DNA from: Candidatus Cloacimonadota bacterium
GTDB lineage: Bacteria > Cloacimonadota > Cloacimonadia > Cloacimonadales > TCS61
Assembly (NCBI GenBank): GCA_030638385.1
Contig: DAOWES010000085.1
Coordinates: forward strand, 1 to 10,021
Direction of reading: 5' to 3'
Length of the DNA: 10,021 nucleotides
Positions 1-6,909 of the stretch are shown piece by piece (within the stretch, counting starts at the first letter, position 1; the number at the start of each line of letters is the position of its first letter). The position numbers and the translations under genes were made by a program. The notes below the pieces were generated by a model, which ran no database searches, was not told the origin of the DNA, and saw nothing but the letters and a program-made list of their open reading frames with translations.

Positions 1-678
1 CATCAGAAGATCACGTTTAGCATCAATGGCAGCATTCAAAGAAACCGCCAACTTCACTTTTAATCCACTTTCTGCTAATTCCTCTATTTTGGGAATAATC
101 CCGCAAGTAGAAACAGTTATTCGACGCGGACTAAAACAAAAGGCCTGTTCGTTTTGTAAAAGTTTAATCGCTTGCACCAGATTATCATAATTATCAAGAG
201 GTTCGCCCATTCCCATAAATACAATATTCGTAAGCCTATTTTCTCCCAGCTCTTTCAGCGCTAGGTAAACCTGACCCAAAATCTCATCTACCTGCAAATT
301 TCTCTTTAAGCCCAAATTTGCAGTTGCACAAAATTGACAAGCTCGAGCACATCCAACTTGAGAACTCACACAAAGAGTATTTTTTTTCTCAGATGGCATC
401 AAGACCATCTCGATTTTACTTCCATCAAATAATTCCAGTAAATATTTGGTAGTTCCATCTTTCGATTTACTTCTGAGAATTATCTTTGGTAAAGCAGTAG
501 TAAATTCTGCCGTTAATTTTGCGCGAAATTTTTCAGAAAGATTGGTCATTTGAGAAAAATCTGATTGCATCTGCCGGAAAACCCAATTATAAACTTGTTT
601 TACGCGAAAACTTTTTTCTCCCAAAGCTAAAACATAGGTAGCAAAATCATCAGGAGTTATAGCAAAAAAATTTCTCAT
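1..678 (-). CDS. rlmN: 23S rRNA (adenine-2503-C2)/tRNA methyltransferase RlmN, C-terminus cut by window edge
   Basis: RlmN is a cytoplasmic radical-SAM enzyme that methylates C2 of A2503 in 23S rRNA and of A37 in some tRNAs. I translated the 226 visible codons by hand. The radical-SAM cluster motif reads SQVGCARACQFCAT, giving CxxxCxxC at C110, C114 and C117. FMGMGEPLDN at 154-163 is the family's GMGEP(L/M)DN motif, and STCG (190-193) and SLNA (213-216) follow in the usual order. The N-terminal segment with KSFRVKQVYNWVF matches the helical substrate-recognition domain. The family is normally about 340-370 aa, so roughly the last third, including the second catalytic Cys, lies beyond the left edge. 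The ATG at 678 is 3 nt after the stop of the RicT-like gene, so the two are very likely co-transcribed and translationally coupled. The ribosome site is weak (AAGAAG), which fits coupling. Confidence 0.96.
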   Translation of the reverse strand, partial: MRNFFAITPDDFATYVLALGEKSFRVKQVYNWVFRQMQSDFSQMTNLSEKFRAKLTAEFTTALPKIILRSKSKDGTTKYLLELFDGSKIEMVLMPSEKKNTLCVSSQVGCARACQFCATANLGLKRNLQVDEILGQVYLALKELGENRLTNIVFMGMGEPLDNYDNLVQAIKLLQNEQAFCFSPRRITVSTCGIIPKIEELAESGLKVKLAVSLNAAIDAKRDLLM

Positions 679-681
679 AAA

Positions 682-1524
682 TTACTTCTTACAATTTTTT
701 TTGCAGCACTTTTTACCTTGAAGAATCTTAAACATTTCCAAAGTAATTACTTCATTTTCGCCATTTTCAGCCGAAAGATAAATTCTGCCATTATAAAAGT
801 CATTCTTTGTAACCATCATATCTTGCTCATGGTATTTGATCTTTTCACCCCGGCGAGGAAATTCATGGCGCTTATCGGTGTATTCATCCTCTTCAAAGCG
901 TAAGCAACAAAGCAATCTGCCACAGGGTCCGGATATCTTTGATAAATTACTCAGAAGATTTTGATCCTTTGCCATTTTGATAGTAACTTGATCGAACTTC
1001 TTCATCCAAGCAACACAGCAATAAGATTTCCCACATATTCCCAAACCGCCTAATCTACGTGCATCTTCACGCCCGGAAGTTTGATGTAACTCGATACGGG
1101 TTTTAAATTCAGTGGCAAGTTGACGCACAAAATCTCTAAAATCCACGCGTCCATCTGCCGAAAAGAAGAATGTTAACTTGTTACCATCCAATTGATATAC
1201 TGTATCCAAGATTTTCATATCAAAAGAATATTTCTTTTCTAATTCGACAAATCTGGCTTCTGCTTCCTTTTCACGTTGCTCCACAACCTCCAATTGATGA
1301 AGATCTTCGTCAGTGGCAATACGCAGAATCTTTCCCAACTCGTGTTTCAAATTTTTTTGTTCAAGCTCTTGTGAATGAACGGAACTATTTATAACTCTTC
1401 CGATATCTTCTCCACGCTCCACACGCACAATCACATGCACGTCCGGCTCGAGTGCAATATGCTTTGAATTTACAAAATATTCCATCCTTTCCGTACGAAA
1501 CATTATCTCTACAATCTGCTGCAT
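682..1524 (-). CDS. ricT: PSP1-domain protein of the RicT/YaaT family
   Basis: The 280-aa protein has a PSP1 C-terminal-type domain (about 65-150, with FSADGRVDFRDFVRQLA). A Cys-rich segment typical of RicT/YaaT follows: LGGLGICGKSYCC (C164, C169, C170) and SGPCGRLLCCLRFE (C201, C206, C207). In Bacillus subtilis RicT forms a complex with RicA and RicF that carries [4Fe-4S] clusters and directs RNase Y to mRNA processing; whether that role holds here is inference, since no ricA or ricF is visible. The protein ends in a Lys/Cys tail with three more Cys (273, 274, 278), which I do not recognise as a family constant. GAGGA lies 4 nt upstream of the ATG at 1524 and supports the start. rlmN follows after 3 nt; the two genes probably form one operon that starts in the 81-nt gap at 1525-1605. 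In many FCB genomes such proteins are annotated simply as PSP1 or signal-peptidase-like. Confidence 0.9.
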   Translation of the reverse strand: MQQIVEIMFRTERMEYFVNSKHIALEPDVHVIVRVERGEDIGRVINSSVHSQELEQKNLKHELGKILRIATDEDLHQLEVVEQREKEAEARFVELEKKYSFDMKILDTVYQLDGNKLTFFFSADGRVDFRDFVRQLATEFKTRIELHQTSGREDARRLGGLGICGKSYCCVAWMKKFDQVTIKMAKDQNLLSNLSKISGPCGRLLCCLRFEEDEYTDKRHEFPRRGEKIKYHEQDMMVTKNDFYNGRIYLSAENGENEVITLEMFKILQGKKCCKKNCKK

Positions 1525-1560
1525 TTAATCCTCAATTATATACACAACTATCCATTAAAT

Positions 1561-1590
1561 AGTATATTATGCTTTTTTGTTTTTTTTTAA
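1561..1590 (-). promoter_or_regulatory. Possible promoter for the ricT-rlmN pair
   Basis: The 81-nt gap between the GlmU-like gene and ricT holds, on the minus strand, TTAAAA (1585-1590) and TATACT (1561-1566) separated by 18 nt, about 36 nt before the ricT ATG. A TATAAT also occurs just upstream of the ribosome site but would leave almost no leader. The region is so AT-rich that such matches arise easily, and FCB bacteria often use a different housekeeping consensus, so this is a weak call. Confidence 0.22.
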
Positions 1591-1605
1591 CCATCTTCTG
1601 ATGAT

Positions 1606-2817
1606 TTACAAAGTAAATTCTTTTGGGAAGATTTTCTTGTAAAGTTCTTTTTCCTCTTCAGATAACTTCAACTTTCTTCTCGCTTTTACTAGCTCGGCAG
1701 TCTCCAAAAATTTATCTAATCGGTATTTAGTAAAATTCCCAGCTTCTCCCCAACTAAAATCTCCGGTGAAATTTGTAACTAAATCTTTCCCATAAATATT
1801 ACATCCTACTCCGATAACAGTGCCGGTATTGATCGTAGAATTAATACCCGTTTTAGTATGATCTCCGACAACCATACCCATAAATTGAGTTCCACTATCT
1901 ACCTGTTTTTTACTTGGATAATGATAAACTTTCACATTACTATAATTATTCTTTAAATCACTATTATTTGTATCAGCACCCAAATTTACCCATTCTCCCA
2001 GATAACTGTGCCCCAAAAAACCATCATGCTGTTTATTGCTATAAGCCAAAATTATACTCTCTTCCACCTCTCCGCCAACCTTGCACACAGGTCCTATCGA
2101 GGTTCCTTCATATATTTTCGCACCAACTTTTATCGTGCTGTTTTTTCCAATGTAAGCTGGTCCAATAATTACTGCATTCGGCATTATTTTGGCACCTTCA
2201 TCCAATATCACCGGTCCTTCGGAGGCATCGATAACGACTCCGGGTGAAATGGAAGTTCCTTCACCCAACCAAATATTGTAAGGATCTAAAATGGTAATAC
2301 CCATCTCTGTTTCAAAGAAATTATCTTTTTCATAAAAAAAGTTAGTAAAATCTTTTTGAATATATTCGCCATTAGCTTCTATCAATTGCCAAATATATTG
2401 CCATAAACCAATTTCAGTTTCCATGCCTTGACACTTTGAAAATTGTTCAAAAATATCCTTAACATTTTTGGTTTGAGGAATTAAGCGCGCTGCCACAATT
2501 TCACCATTACTTTCCAGAGCCATATTCAATTCAAGAGCTTTAATCTTCTCGCAGACATCGTCATCGATAATGGTTCTACTATTTATAAAGATCGTATCCT
2601 CAGAAACAATTTCGTTTATTTTCCATTCCGGATGACGCTCCTTGTATATTGTTTCCAAATCAGTGGAAATAATTATCTTATCTTCTTCAATATTAAAATA
2701 TGCATTCAAACGCTGTCTTAATTTCAGCACTCCCACGCGCAAATCTCCGGTCGAACGTGTAAGAGTTATCGGGTAAAAATTCTCTCTTTTCTCATCATCA
2801 AAAATTATAAAATTCAC
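1606..2817 (-). CDS. GlmU-like bifunctional sugar-1-phosphate nucleotidylyltransferase/acetyltransferase
   Basis: The 403-aa protein looks like the alternative GlmU of Bacteroidota and relatives (TIGR03991-type). That family is thought to make UDP-N-acetylglucosamine by acetylating glucosamine-1-phosphate and adding UMP, feeding peptidoglycan and LPS synthesis. The N-terminus MNFIIFDDEKRENFYPITLTRS followed by GDLRVGVLKLRQR (24-36) is the hallmark of this family and replaces the LAAGxGTRM loop of classical GlmU. From about 175 to 345 runs a left-handed beta-helix of hexapeptide repeats (ILDEGAKIMPNAVI, IGKNSTIKVGAKI). KQHDGFLGHSYLGEWVNLGAD at 262-282 matches the acetyltransferase active-site strand, with H264 as the candidate catalytic base. 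The start is GTG at 2817: GGAG lies 6 nt upstream and no in-frame ATG is close. The transglutaminase-fold gene ends 3 nt before this start, so the two are probably translationally coupled. Exact sugar specificity cannot be read from sequence. Confidence 0.88.
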   Translation of the reverse strand: MNFIIFDDEKRENFYPITLTRSTGDLRVGVLKLRQRLNAYFNIEEDKIIISTDLETIYKERHPEWKINEIVSEDTIFINSRTIIDDDVCEKIKALELNMALESNGEIVAARLIPQTKNVKDIFEQFSKCQGMETEIGLWQYIWQLIEANGEYIQKDFTNFFYEKDNFFETEMGITILDPYNIWLGEGTSISPGVVIDASEGPVILDEGAKIMPNAVIIGPAYIGKNSTIKVGAKIYEGTSIGPVCKVGGEVEESIILAYSNKQHDGFLGHSYLGEWVNLGADTNNSDLKNNYSNVKVYHYPSKKQVDSGTQFMGMVVGDHTKTGINSTINTGTVIGVGCNIYGKDLVTNFTGDFSWGEAGNFTKYRLDKFLETAELVKARRKLKLSEEEKELYKKIFPKEFTL

Positions 2818-2820
2818 TTA

Positions 2821-4272
2821 TCACTCCGTTGTTTTTGAAAGCTCAATTATTTTTGGCTTCATTTCTTTATATTTTGGCATACTCATTCCCATATTTGCGT
2901 TAATATAGGTAGGATCGCAAATGAGGTATTTACTATTTTTATACATTACAAAATCTCCACTCAGATCGCTATTAAAATTAACTCCGGTGGAAATATGGCA
3001 CGGATAATCGAGCCCTATTACATTAAGCTTCAATAAATTCCTAATCAAATAGGAATAGAGTATTGATCTATCTTCACAATCACAATAAGGATACAAAAGT
3101 ACTTCATCGGAGAAGAAACTTTTTTCGCGACCAAATTGTTCATCATCAGTTTTATATTCAAAAGCGGTTTGTACAAATCTTAGAAGAATATTTGCCGCTT
3201 CCGCCTCGGTTTTTTCTTGTAAAATGGGGGCAAATCCTTCAGAAAGAGAGCTCATTGCCAAGTTGGAAAGGGGGGCTTGAAAATAAATATCTAAATCTGT
3301 TTGCGGATAATTTCGGAAAAATTCGGCAGCATTTGTATCATACTTAACAGGAATTTTATAGTCATTGCCATGGTAAGAAAATTTCAATTCCTTTTCCACA
3401 ATCGAACAATTGATTTTGGGAGTACGATCTATGCTAAGATCAATCAGATCATCTGCGTCCGGATAGCTTCCTTCATAGGTATTAAGAGCAATTTTAAGTT
3501 GTTTTTGTTTAGCAAATGAAACTGCATAATATCGCTGTTCATCTATAACTACATAAGAAATACCATACATTTTATTTTCGGAAGGCAATAGCAGATAAAC
3601 ACTATCTTCATTAAATCCAATCTTACAATCATAGCCACTTTTCAATAATATAAACCAATTAAAAAGCTGATTTTTTTTATGATCTCCATTTCCAATTTTG
3701 TTACCAATTTTATCTACCAAAAGACAATATCCCCAATCATTCAAGGCCATCTTCTTTTTTTGAATTTGTAATTGTTCCAAAAGTTTTTCATAATCAGAAT
3801 TACTAGCCTTCAACCAAAAATTAGCGATCGTTTTTTCATTTATTAAGGAAAGATCGACCTCAATATCTGATTGATAATTATAATCCATTGGTAAGCCAAA
3901 ATAATCAATCTCAATAATGGGGAGATCATTATCAACGGCAAAAAAGACATTCTCCTCTTTTTCAGCCTCTTCCATCTCAATTTTTAGGGGAGCAATTTTC
4001 TTACCTTGCTTCATTTCTTCCGGTTCAGAAACTTCTGCCACCGGCATTTTAATAGGCTTTGGTTTTGTATCTAATTTTTCGCCCTTTTCAGCAGAAAAAT
4101 CGCGCCAGTTTTTTTGTAAGAAATCATAAAACGCCTTATCTTCTTTGTTCTTAAAATTTATAAATTCCTCATTTTGAGATCTTTGCCAAACTTCGAAATC
4201 GGTTTGAGCATAAATTGCTGTTGCAAATAGAAATGATAAAATTATGATTGCATTTTTCATTTTTCCTCCCAT
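2821..4272 (-). CDS. Secreted transglutaminase-fold (cysteine peptidase-like) protein
   Basis: The 483-aa protein begins with a signal peptide: Lys in the n-region, hydrophobic AIIILSFLFATAI, and a likely cut after YA or YAQ at 22/23. No lipobox Cys is present. Residues about 60-110 are a charged, Pro/Lys/Glu-rich linker. The middle (about 115-310) is a beta-rich region I do not recognise. The C-terminal part (about 355-470) resembles the transglutaminase-like superfamily: CDCEDRS supplies the candidate nucleophile C399, CHISTGV the His (H426), and CDPTY the Asp (D453), in correct order and spacing. Such exported proteins are common in FCB genomes; the reaction (peptidase, transglutaminase or none) is unknown. 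Two starts are possible. ATG 4272 has AAGGAG 8 nt upstream (4281-4286); ATG 4260 has GGGAGG only 4 nt upstream (4265-4270). I keep 4272, and both leave the signal peptide intact. The gene is the first of the minus-strand pair with the GlmU-like enzyme. Confidence 0.82.
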   Translation of the reverse strand: MGGKMKNAIIILSFLFATAIYAQTDFEVWQRSQNEEFINFKNKEDKAFYDFLQKNWRDFSAEKGEKLDTKPKPIKMPVAEVSEPEEMKQGKKIAPLKIEMEEAEKEENVFFAVDNDLPIIEIDYFGLPMDYNYQSDIEVDLSLINEKTIANFWLKASNSDYEKLLEQLQIQKKKMALNDWGYCLLVDKIGNKIGNGDHKKNQLFNWFILLKSGYDCKIGFNEDSVYLLLPSENKMYGISYVVIDEQRYYAVSFAKQKQLKIALNTYEGSYPDADDLIDLSIDRTPKINCSIVEKELKFSYHGNDYKIPVKYDTNAAEFFRNYPQTDLDIYFQAPLSNLAMSSLSEGFAPILQEKTEAEAANILLRFVQTAFEYKTDDEQFGREKSFFSDEVLLYPYCDCEDRSILYSYLIRNLLKLNVIGLDYPCHISTGVNFNSDLSGDFVMYKNSKYLICDPTYINANMGMSMPKYKEMKPKIIELSKTTE

Positions 4273-4450
4273 AGAATTTACTCCTTTCTCTTCCGATAAT
4301 AATGATGTTACATAAAGCCATAAATATATGATTTTCTAGAATGAAAAACAAATTGGATTGTTGTTAATTTCTAGTCAAGTTAGGAATAGATATTGAATGG
4401 ACAAATAACATAAAATGAAAATTGAGAATAATTTATTCTTTGTAGGTAAT

Positions 4451-4482
4451 GTGTGCCACGAATCTTCTCGTGTCTAAAACCC
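4451..4482. repeat. Fragment of the ~100-bp repeat (right arm only)
   Basis: AATCTTCTCGTGTCTAAAAC at 4461-4480 matches the end of the right arm of the full copies that follow (ATCTCGTGTCTAAA). No left arm is recognisable before it, so this looks like the degenerate or truncated end of the array. It is followed directly by a T-run and the GACAC that begins the first full unit, the same junction as between units 1 and 2. Confidence 0.6.
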
Positions 4483-4490
4483 TTTTTTTT

Positions 4491-4586
4491 GACACTGATT
4501 TACACAAGACATACACAAGATAATTTCCCTTTTTAATTATCTGTGCTAATCTGTGTTAATCTCGTGTCTAAAACTCTTTCTTTTCT
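4491..4586. repeat. ~100-bp dispersed repeat, full copy 1
   Basis: The left arm GACACTGATTTACACAAGA starts at 4491. An AT-rich spacer with TTTCCCTTTTT follows, then a right arm of ~10-bp subrepeats: ATCTGTGCTA (4539), ATCTGTGTTA (4549) and ATCTCGTGTCTA (4559). The right arm read in reverse complement (GACACGAGATTAACACAGAT) resembles the left arm, so the unit is an imperfect inverted repeat able to form a mismatched hairpin. The unit ends in a pyrimidine-rich tail and is followed at 96 bp by the next copy. I find no reading frame and no transposase in it. Confidence 0.8.
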
Positions 4587-4690
4587 GACACTGATTTACA
4601 CTGATTTACACAAGATTTTTTAATGACATTTTCTTTATTTCTTTATCTGTGCTAATCTCGTGTTAATCTCGTGTCTAAATCTATTTGCTT
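4587..4690. repeat. ~100-bp dispersed repeat, full copy 2
   Basis: This copy starts with GACACTGATTT at 4587. The ten-base ACACTGATTT is tandemly duplicated (4588-4597 and 4598-4607), then ACACAAGA closes the left arm. The right arm has ATCTGTGCTA (4645), ATCTCGTGTTA (4655) and ATCTCGTGTCTA (4666). At 4691, where a third unit would start with GACACT, the sequence reads GACGCC and similarity stops. That point is the apparent left boundary of the plus-strand gene island. Confidence 0.8.
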
Positions 4691-4849
4691 GACGCCTAAC
4701 TACATAAATAACTTATTTTGCAGGGCTTACAGTATCGTGGGGCATCTTAGAGTGATATATGTAACTAAAGTTTCTTTTATTGAAGCTTAGCTACGCATTT
4801 TATTTCCAATAAAACTTAATAATTTAATAATTTAAAAAGGAGAATTAGT

Positions 4850-6751
4850 ATGGCAGACAAGGCAAATATCTATCCAAGAAATGAAAATAATCCAACTATT
4901 AGCAACTCAAATAGCTCCAAGTCAAACATTGGAATCTGTTTTTCAGGCGGAGGTTCACGAGCCCTAACATGTGCCTGGGGGCAAATGCTTGGCCTTAAAA
5001 GTTTAAACCTTATTGATAAGGCGCGTTACATCTCATCTGTCTCCGGCGGAACATGGGCTTCATCTATTTATAACTATTTACCGGATAAGATAACAGATGA
5101 TGAGCTTCTTGGTACTTATTATCCACCTAAAAACCTATCCCTGACAGACGGTACTGGTAATTTAAATGTTAATAATCTAAACAAGTACAGCCTTGGTCAA
5201 GCCCCAGCAGGTATGGCTATCGACGAACTAGTAGGATGGGGAGCTTTTTTTTTACTTACTAATTCCAGTTCAGATTATAAATGGTTTTGGGCTTACATTG
5301 TAGGTAAATTTGTTCTTGAGCCATATGGGCTTAGATCTGAAGGGGTAGAGTCATGGAGTTCTACAAAATACTTTTCCCTCTCTCAAAGCTATGCAACTAA
5401 TAATTTTCCTGCGGAGGCCCCTTCAATTGATAATTTTTTCTTTTTACGTTCAGGGCGACCATTTCTCATTATAAATAATAATATAATAGAAAAAGTTCAA
5501 GTCCCTGGTAAAGATACACCCAATATCGTACAATTTCCTAATCAAGTAACACCCGTTTCCGGTGGCGCACGAGGCCAAACCCCAAATGCAACCATAATTG
5601 GTGGCGGAACAGTTGAATCTTATGGTTATAATTCAACACTGGATCAGGACTCTGCAGATTCATCACCAGTGGAAGTTACAATACCCCAGCCCTATTCGCT
5701 CATTGATATAGTAAGCACTTCAAGCGCTTTTTTTGCTGCAACAATTGCAGGTTTGATTGAAACACACGTTAAAGATCCTAAAAAAATGAAGAAACTAGTT
5801 AGCCGGGTTGAGGCTAACCTAAAACCGGAGCATGAGAAAAACTTGCTCGCTAAAGCTAAAAGAGACTTTTCAGAGCTATTAGATATCCCTGGAATTATTG
5901 AAAAATATTTAGGAGAGATCATTGTAGATAATTTATCTTTAGGCAGTATTATCCCTAGCTATAACTATTGGCCAATTGGAAAGGTTGGTAATAATAGAAA
6001 AATGGAATATACTGATGGTGGTACTCTTGATAATACAGGGGTGATTGGCATGTTATCTCAAACAGATACCGGAAGTAGCAGTCAGGATCCAATTAACCTA
6101 GTCGTTTTCGATAATACTGACACTCCTCTGAAAAAGAAAAATGGCCATATTATTGCTGCAAGCCAGATTGCACCACTATTTGGAATTGATTTTGATACAA
6201 GCAATGGTACATATCAACCCTTTACAGATTCCCAAAAAAATCCTAATAAAGCAGATTTTGAAGCAACTAGTTTGACTACTGTGTTTAACAATAATGAAGT
6301 TTCACCCGGAAACACCCCATTTAGCAATTTAATCAAAGGGCTTTACGCTGCCAGTTGCGGTGCATCTTCCGAAGAAAAATCAGATAATTCTAAAGTTAAC
6401 ACAGAGCCTGCTTTCTATCAAATAGATTTAATAACCGTTCATAATCCACTTGCAAACGTTACTGCCGGACGAAGAGTAAATATGATCTACATTCAAAATG
6501 CAAAAATCATGAATTGGCAAAACCAAATTGGTGATGAAAAGCTGAAAAATGAGATCGTTGAAGGACAAAAAAAATCAATTGACCCATTTAATGCTTTTAA
6601 AAATTTTCCATATTACAGTACAGGTTTTAAGATCGGTCTTGAAGCAAAAGAATCAAATGCCCTTTCACAAATGTGGGCATGGGCCATAGCTGATGATTCA
6701 AGCCCACTCAAAAACCAGTTACAAACATTTATTAATAATGCTTCTTCATAA
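4850..6751 (+). CDS. cPLA2/patatin-superfamily phospholipase candidate
   Basis: The 633-aa protein has the active-site set of the patatin/cytosolic phospholipase A2 superfamily, which hydrolyses acyl esters of phospholipids with a Ser-Asp dyad. ICFSGGGSRALT at 29-40 supplies the Gly-rich oxyanion loop plus the conserved Arg (R37). SSVSGGTWASS at 62-72 is the nucleophile elbow with candidate S65. YTDGGTLDNTGV at 387-398 gives candidate Asp D389. The W in SGGTW and the SGGGxRA signature are closer to cPLA2 and fungal phospholipase B (GLSGxTW/GLSGGSW) than to plain patatins (GxSAGA). About 315 residues separate Ser and Asp, so a large insertion sits inside the fold. I see no signal peptide or membrane segment, so the protein is probably cytoplasmic or membrane-peripheral. 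GGAG 7 nt upstream supports the start. It is the first plus-strand gene of the repeat-bracketed block. Its role is unknown: lipid turnover, a toxin/effector, or a defence nuclease-lipase system are all possible. Confidence 0.85.
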   Translation: MADKANIYPRNENNPTISNSNSSKSNIGICFSGGGSRALTCAWGQMLGLKSLNLIDKARYISSVSGGTWASSIYNYLPDKITDDELLGTYYPPKNLSLTDGTGNLNVNNLNKYSLGQAPAGMAIDELVGWGAFFLLTNSSSDYKWFWAYIVGKFVLEPYGLRSEGVESWSSTKYFSLSQSYATNNFPAEAPSIDNFFFLRSGRPFLIINNNIIEKVQVPGKDTPNIVQFPNQVTPVSGGARGQTPNATIIGGGTVESYGYNSTLDQDSADSSPVEVTIPQPYSLIDIVSTSSAFFAATIAGLIETHVKDPKKMKKLVSRVEANLKPEHEKNLLAKAKRDFSELLDIPGIIEKYLGEIIVDNLSLGSIIPSYNYWPIGKVGNNRKMEYTDGGTLDNTGVIGMLSQTDTGSSSQDPINLVVFDNTDTPLKKKNGHIIAASQIAPLFGIDFDTSNGTYQPFTDSQKNPNKADFEATSLTTVFNNNEVSPGNTPFSNLIKGLYAASCGASSEEKSDNSKVNTEPAFYQIDLITVHNPLANVTAGRRVNMIYIQNAKIMNWQNQIGDEKLKNEIVEGQKKSIDPFNAFKNFPYYSTGFKIGLEAKESNALSQMWAWAIADDSSPLKNQLQTFINNASS

Positions 6752-6777
6752 AAAAGGATCTCACCTGGCTCTTTTTT
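6750..6777 (+). terminator. Weak candidate terminator after the phospholipase gene
   Basis: An A-run overlapping the stop codon (6750-6755) and a T-run (6772-6777) flank a short segment that could pair poorly (GG...CTC with wobble and one mismatch). The A/T tracts look like a bidirectional terminator, but the GC part of the stem is weak, so termination is doubtful. Confidence 0.25.
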
Positions 6778-6838
6778 AACTTGGCGTTCCAGACAATAAG
6801 ATACTGCCATACGAAATCCTTGGAAGCATGAGAATATT

Positions 6839-6877
6839 TATCGTACTATATTGCAAAACTTGCGGTATAGTACGATA
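6839..6877 (+). promoter_or_regulatory. 18-bp hairpin upstream of the small membrane protein gene
   Basis: TATCGTACTATA (6839-6850) and TATAGTACGATA (6866-6877) are perfect inverted repeats. In plus-strand RNA the pairing continues inward through two U-G wobbles and GCAA/TTGC (6853-6856 with 6860-6863), leaving a 3-nt AAC loop: 18 consecutive pairs. The wobbles become A-C mismatches on the minus strand, so the structure favours the plus-strand transcript. No T-run follows, so it is not an ordinary intrinsic terminator. It ends 19 nt before the ribosome site of the next gene. It could protect or process the mRNA, control the downstream gene, or be an operator for a dimeric repressor (outer 12-bp arms). 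Confidence 0.75.
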
Positions 6878-6909
6878 TTAGCCGAGTAAAATAAACGGAG
6901 GATTATTCC

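Larger units (their letters stand above)
4273..4849. other. Long divergent intergenic region carrying a repeat array
   Basis: These 577 nt lie between the divergent transglutaminase-fold gene and the phospholipase gene. I see no convincing gene. The first ~170 nt (to about 4450) are AT-rich and should hold the minus-strand promoter; no clear consensus stands out. Positions 4451-4690 hold the repeat array described separately. The last ~160 nt are AT-rich leader for the plus-strand phospholipase, ending in an AAGGAG-type ribosome site (GGAG at 4839-4842, 7 nt before the ATG). No clear -35/-10 pair could be assigned. Confidence 0.7.

Noticed and set aside
1586..1612. A small hairpin (CCATC/GATG-type, AGAA loop) after the GlmU-like gene as its terminator.
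   Set aside because: On the minus strand it is followed by an A-run rather than a U-run, so it would not work as an intrinsic terminator, and the stem is short.
1914..2247. Overlapping plus-strand open frames inside the GlmU-like gene.
   Set aside because: They are antisense shadows of a well-supported gene with no ribosome sites and no recognisable protein features; the same holds for the other short frames antisense to the annotated genes.
4489..4516. TTGACA followed 17 nt later by TACACA in the repeat units, suggesting a promoter carried by each repeat.
   Set aside because: The -10 match is poor (about half the bases) and the TTGACA arises from the fixed T-run plus GACAC junction; there is no evidence of directional transcription.
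4451..4690. A CRISPR-like array, given repeated short sequences in an intergenic region.
   Set aside because: The period is ~100 bp, the spacers between arms are themselves similar between units, and there are no cas genes.
4691..4849. GCCTAAC at 4694-4700 resembles the inner end of an integron attC site.
   Set aside because: No matching GTTRRRY partner or folded attC-like structure was found at the right distance, and there is no integrase gene, so this is a chance heptamer.
4850..6751. The phospholipase as a CBASS CapV effector.
   Set aside because: No CD-NTase or accessory cap gene is in the window, and the active-site motifs are cPLA2-like rather than CapV/patatin-like.
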